From the NCBI GenBank assembly GCA_016219075.1, contig JACRCJ010000066.1, forward strand, positions 1-14,496: a stretch of DNA of 14,496 bases, written 5' to 3'. Of the stretch, positions 13,998-14,496 are shown piece after piece. Numbering within the stretch: the first letter of the stretch is position 1; every line of letters begins with the position of its first letter. The position numbers were made by a program, and so were the translations under genes. The DNA is from Deltaproteobacteria bacterium. Its GTDB lineage: Bacteria > Desulfobacterota > GWC2-55-46. The notes below the pieces were generated by a model. It worked only from the letters and a program-made list of their open reading frames with translations. It was not told the origin of the DNA and did not search any database.

Positions 13998-14049
13998 ATT
14001 CTCTCTTAGGGTCTAATACCCGGTAGCTTTCCGCACTTTACAAAAGGCC

Positions 14050-14134
14050 TTTTTGCGCGCTACCGCGCGCCTCGGGGCTATTGCTCGGCTCGCTGTCAAG
14101 CTCGCGCGCAATAAATACAAAGGCTTGCTCGCTC
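14050..14134. repeat. 85-nt GC-rich repeat unit, copy 1
   Basis: This unit begins TTTTTGCGC and contains CCGCGCGCCTCGGGGC. Aligned by hand without gaps to 14243-14327 it matches at about 69 of 85 positions. It can form small GCGCG/CGCGC and GCTTG/CAAGC hairpins, the latter reaching into the following palindrome. No gene is visible in it. It opens the 500-base gene-free stretch at the right end; 13998-14049 holds nothing I recognise. Confidence 0.7.
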
Positions 14135-14167
14135 AAGCAGGTTCAGGGTTGTACCCTGAACCTGACA
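14131..14167. repeat. 37-nt palindromic direct repeat, copy 1
   Basis: Identical over 37 nt to 14443-14479. The core is a perfect 12-bp hairpin, CAGGTTCAGGGT (14138-14149) and ACCCTGAACCTG (14153-14164), with a TGT loop. It is preceded by GCTCAAG and followed by ACA. No T tract follows, so it is not a typical terminator. It looks like a REP-type extragenic palindrome. Confidence 0.8.
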
Positions 14168-14242
14168 ATTCGTGTAACCGCCTTACCTCGAAAAAAATCT
14201 GAAGAATGGAAATGCCATGTTGTTGCATTTTCATTTAAAAGC

Positions 14243-14327
14243 TTTTTGCGCACTGCCGCGCGCCTCGGGGCGAGTGCTCCGTTCGCGGTCGAGCTTGCTC
14301 GCAATATATACTGAAGCGTGCTCGTTC
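14243..14327. repeat. 85-nt GC-rich repeat unit, copy 2
   Basis: Second, diverged copy of the unit at 14050-14134, offset by 193 bases. The shared block CCGCGCGCCTCGGGGC is unchanged. It contains the small palindrome CGAGCTTGCTCG (14290-14301). The 75 bases between copy 1 of the palindrome and this unit hold nothing recognised. Confidence 0.7.
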
Positions 14328-14388
14328 GCGCTCCCATAGGCTCACTACCCAATGCCCCGGGGGTGTTGTTAAAAAACAGAATAAGAAC

Positions 14389-14428
14389 CTCACCTCCCTT
14401 GAAGGGAGGGGACGAAGGCGAGGGTGAG
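14389..14428. repeat. Hairpin-forming intergenic repeat
   Basis: CCTCCCTT (14393-14400) and AAGGGAGG (14402-14409) are inverted around one G, and CTCACC (14389-14394) can pair alternatively with GGTGAG (14423-14428). Sequences of this CTCACC-CTCCCTT-AAGGGAGG type are frequent extragenic repeats in many proteobacterial genomes, as far as I recall. Confidence 0.55.
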
Positions 14429-14442
14429 TTCAATTGGAATGT

Positions 14443-14479
14443 GCTCAAGCAGGTTCAGGGTTGTACCCTGAACCTGACA
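14443..14479. repeat. 37-nt palindromic direct repeat, copy 2
   Basis: Exact second copy of 14131-14167, same orientation, 312 bases downstream. Hairpin arms are at 14450-14461 and 14465-14476. Flanks differ from copy 1 (GAATGT before, TTTCA after), so the identical block is sharply bounded. Confidence 0.8.
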
Positions 14480-14496
14480 TTTCATTAAAACGAAAT

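Noticed and set aside
14081..14314. Plus-strand ORF of 77 codons across the 85-nt units
   Set aside because: It spans repeat boundaries and has no family resemblance.
14143..14448. Minus-strand ORF of 101 codons in the right-hand repeats
   Set aside because: It is made of repeat sequence, including the CCTCCCTT hairpin, which often yields spurious predicted proteins; no ribosome site was seen.
14050..14479. CRISPR array
   Set aside because: Only two 37-nt identical copies, 312 bases apart, with a different repeat between them; spacer length is far outside CRISPR range.

Overview
The window is about 60% GC bacterial chromosome with heavy use of ATA (Ile) and AGG (Arg) codons. Together with c7-type triheme cytochromes, this suggests an uncultivated anaerobic or sediment lineage near Desulfobacterota or Nitrospirota. 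That placement is inference; no marker gene in the window fixes it.

Layout. Positions 1-252 hold the C-terminal end of a DUF502 membrane protein, followed by a terminator. Positions 451-10245 hold a plus-strand sugar-phosphate cluster: transketolase (tkt), a transaldolase/glucose-6-phosphate isomerase fusion (tal-pgi), short-form 6-phosphogluconate dehydrogenase (gnd), glucose-6-phosphate dehydrogenase (zwf), glucokinase (glk) and 6-phosphogluconolactonase (pgl). zwf and glk overlap by 8 bases and glk and pgl are 9 bases apart. A 329-bp non-coding element with 15-bp inverted ends and a TTAG duplication sits exactly at the gnd stop codon and splits the cluster. A strong hairpin at 10274-10301 separates this cluster from a convergent minus-strand operon (11824 to 10410) of three small exported triheme cytochromes c. 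Between the cytochrome operon and plus-strand aspS lies a divergent promoter region with a 20-bp palindrome between the two -35 boxes. aspS (12141-13937) ends in a clear terminator. The last 500 bases are non-coding and full of repeats: two copies of a 37-nt palindromic repeat and two diverged copies of an 85-nt unit.

How the genes work together. Glk makes glucose-6-phosphate. Zwf, Pgl and Gnd oxidise it to ribulose-5-phosphate, CO2 and reduced nicotinamide cofactor. Tkt and the Tal half return carbon as fructose-6-phosphate, and the Pgi half converts this back to glucose-6-phosphate. The set therefore encodes a cyclic oxidative pentose phosphate pathway except for ribulose-phosphate epimerase and ribose-phosphate isomerase, which are not in the window. 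Residues in the cofactor pockets suggest Zwf can use NADP+ while Gnd prefers NAD+. The cytochromes would carry electrons in the periplasm; no direct link to the sugar pathway is visible beyond proximity.

I did not find a clearly new multi-gene system. The best leads are the MITE-like element at the gnd stop codon, the divergent promoter palindrome, the cytochrome operon, and the repeats at the right end.
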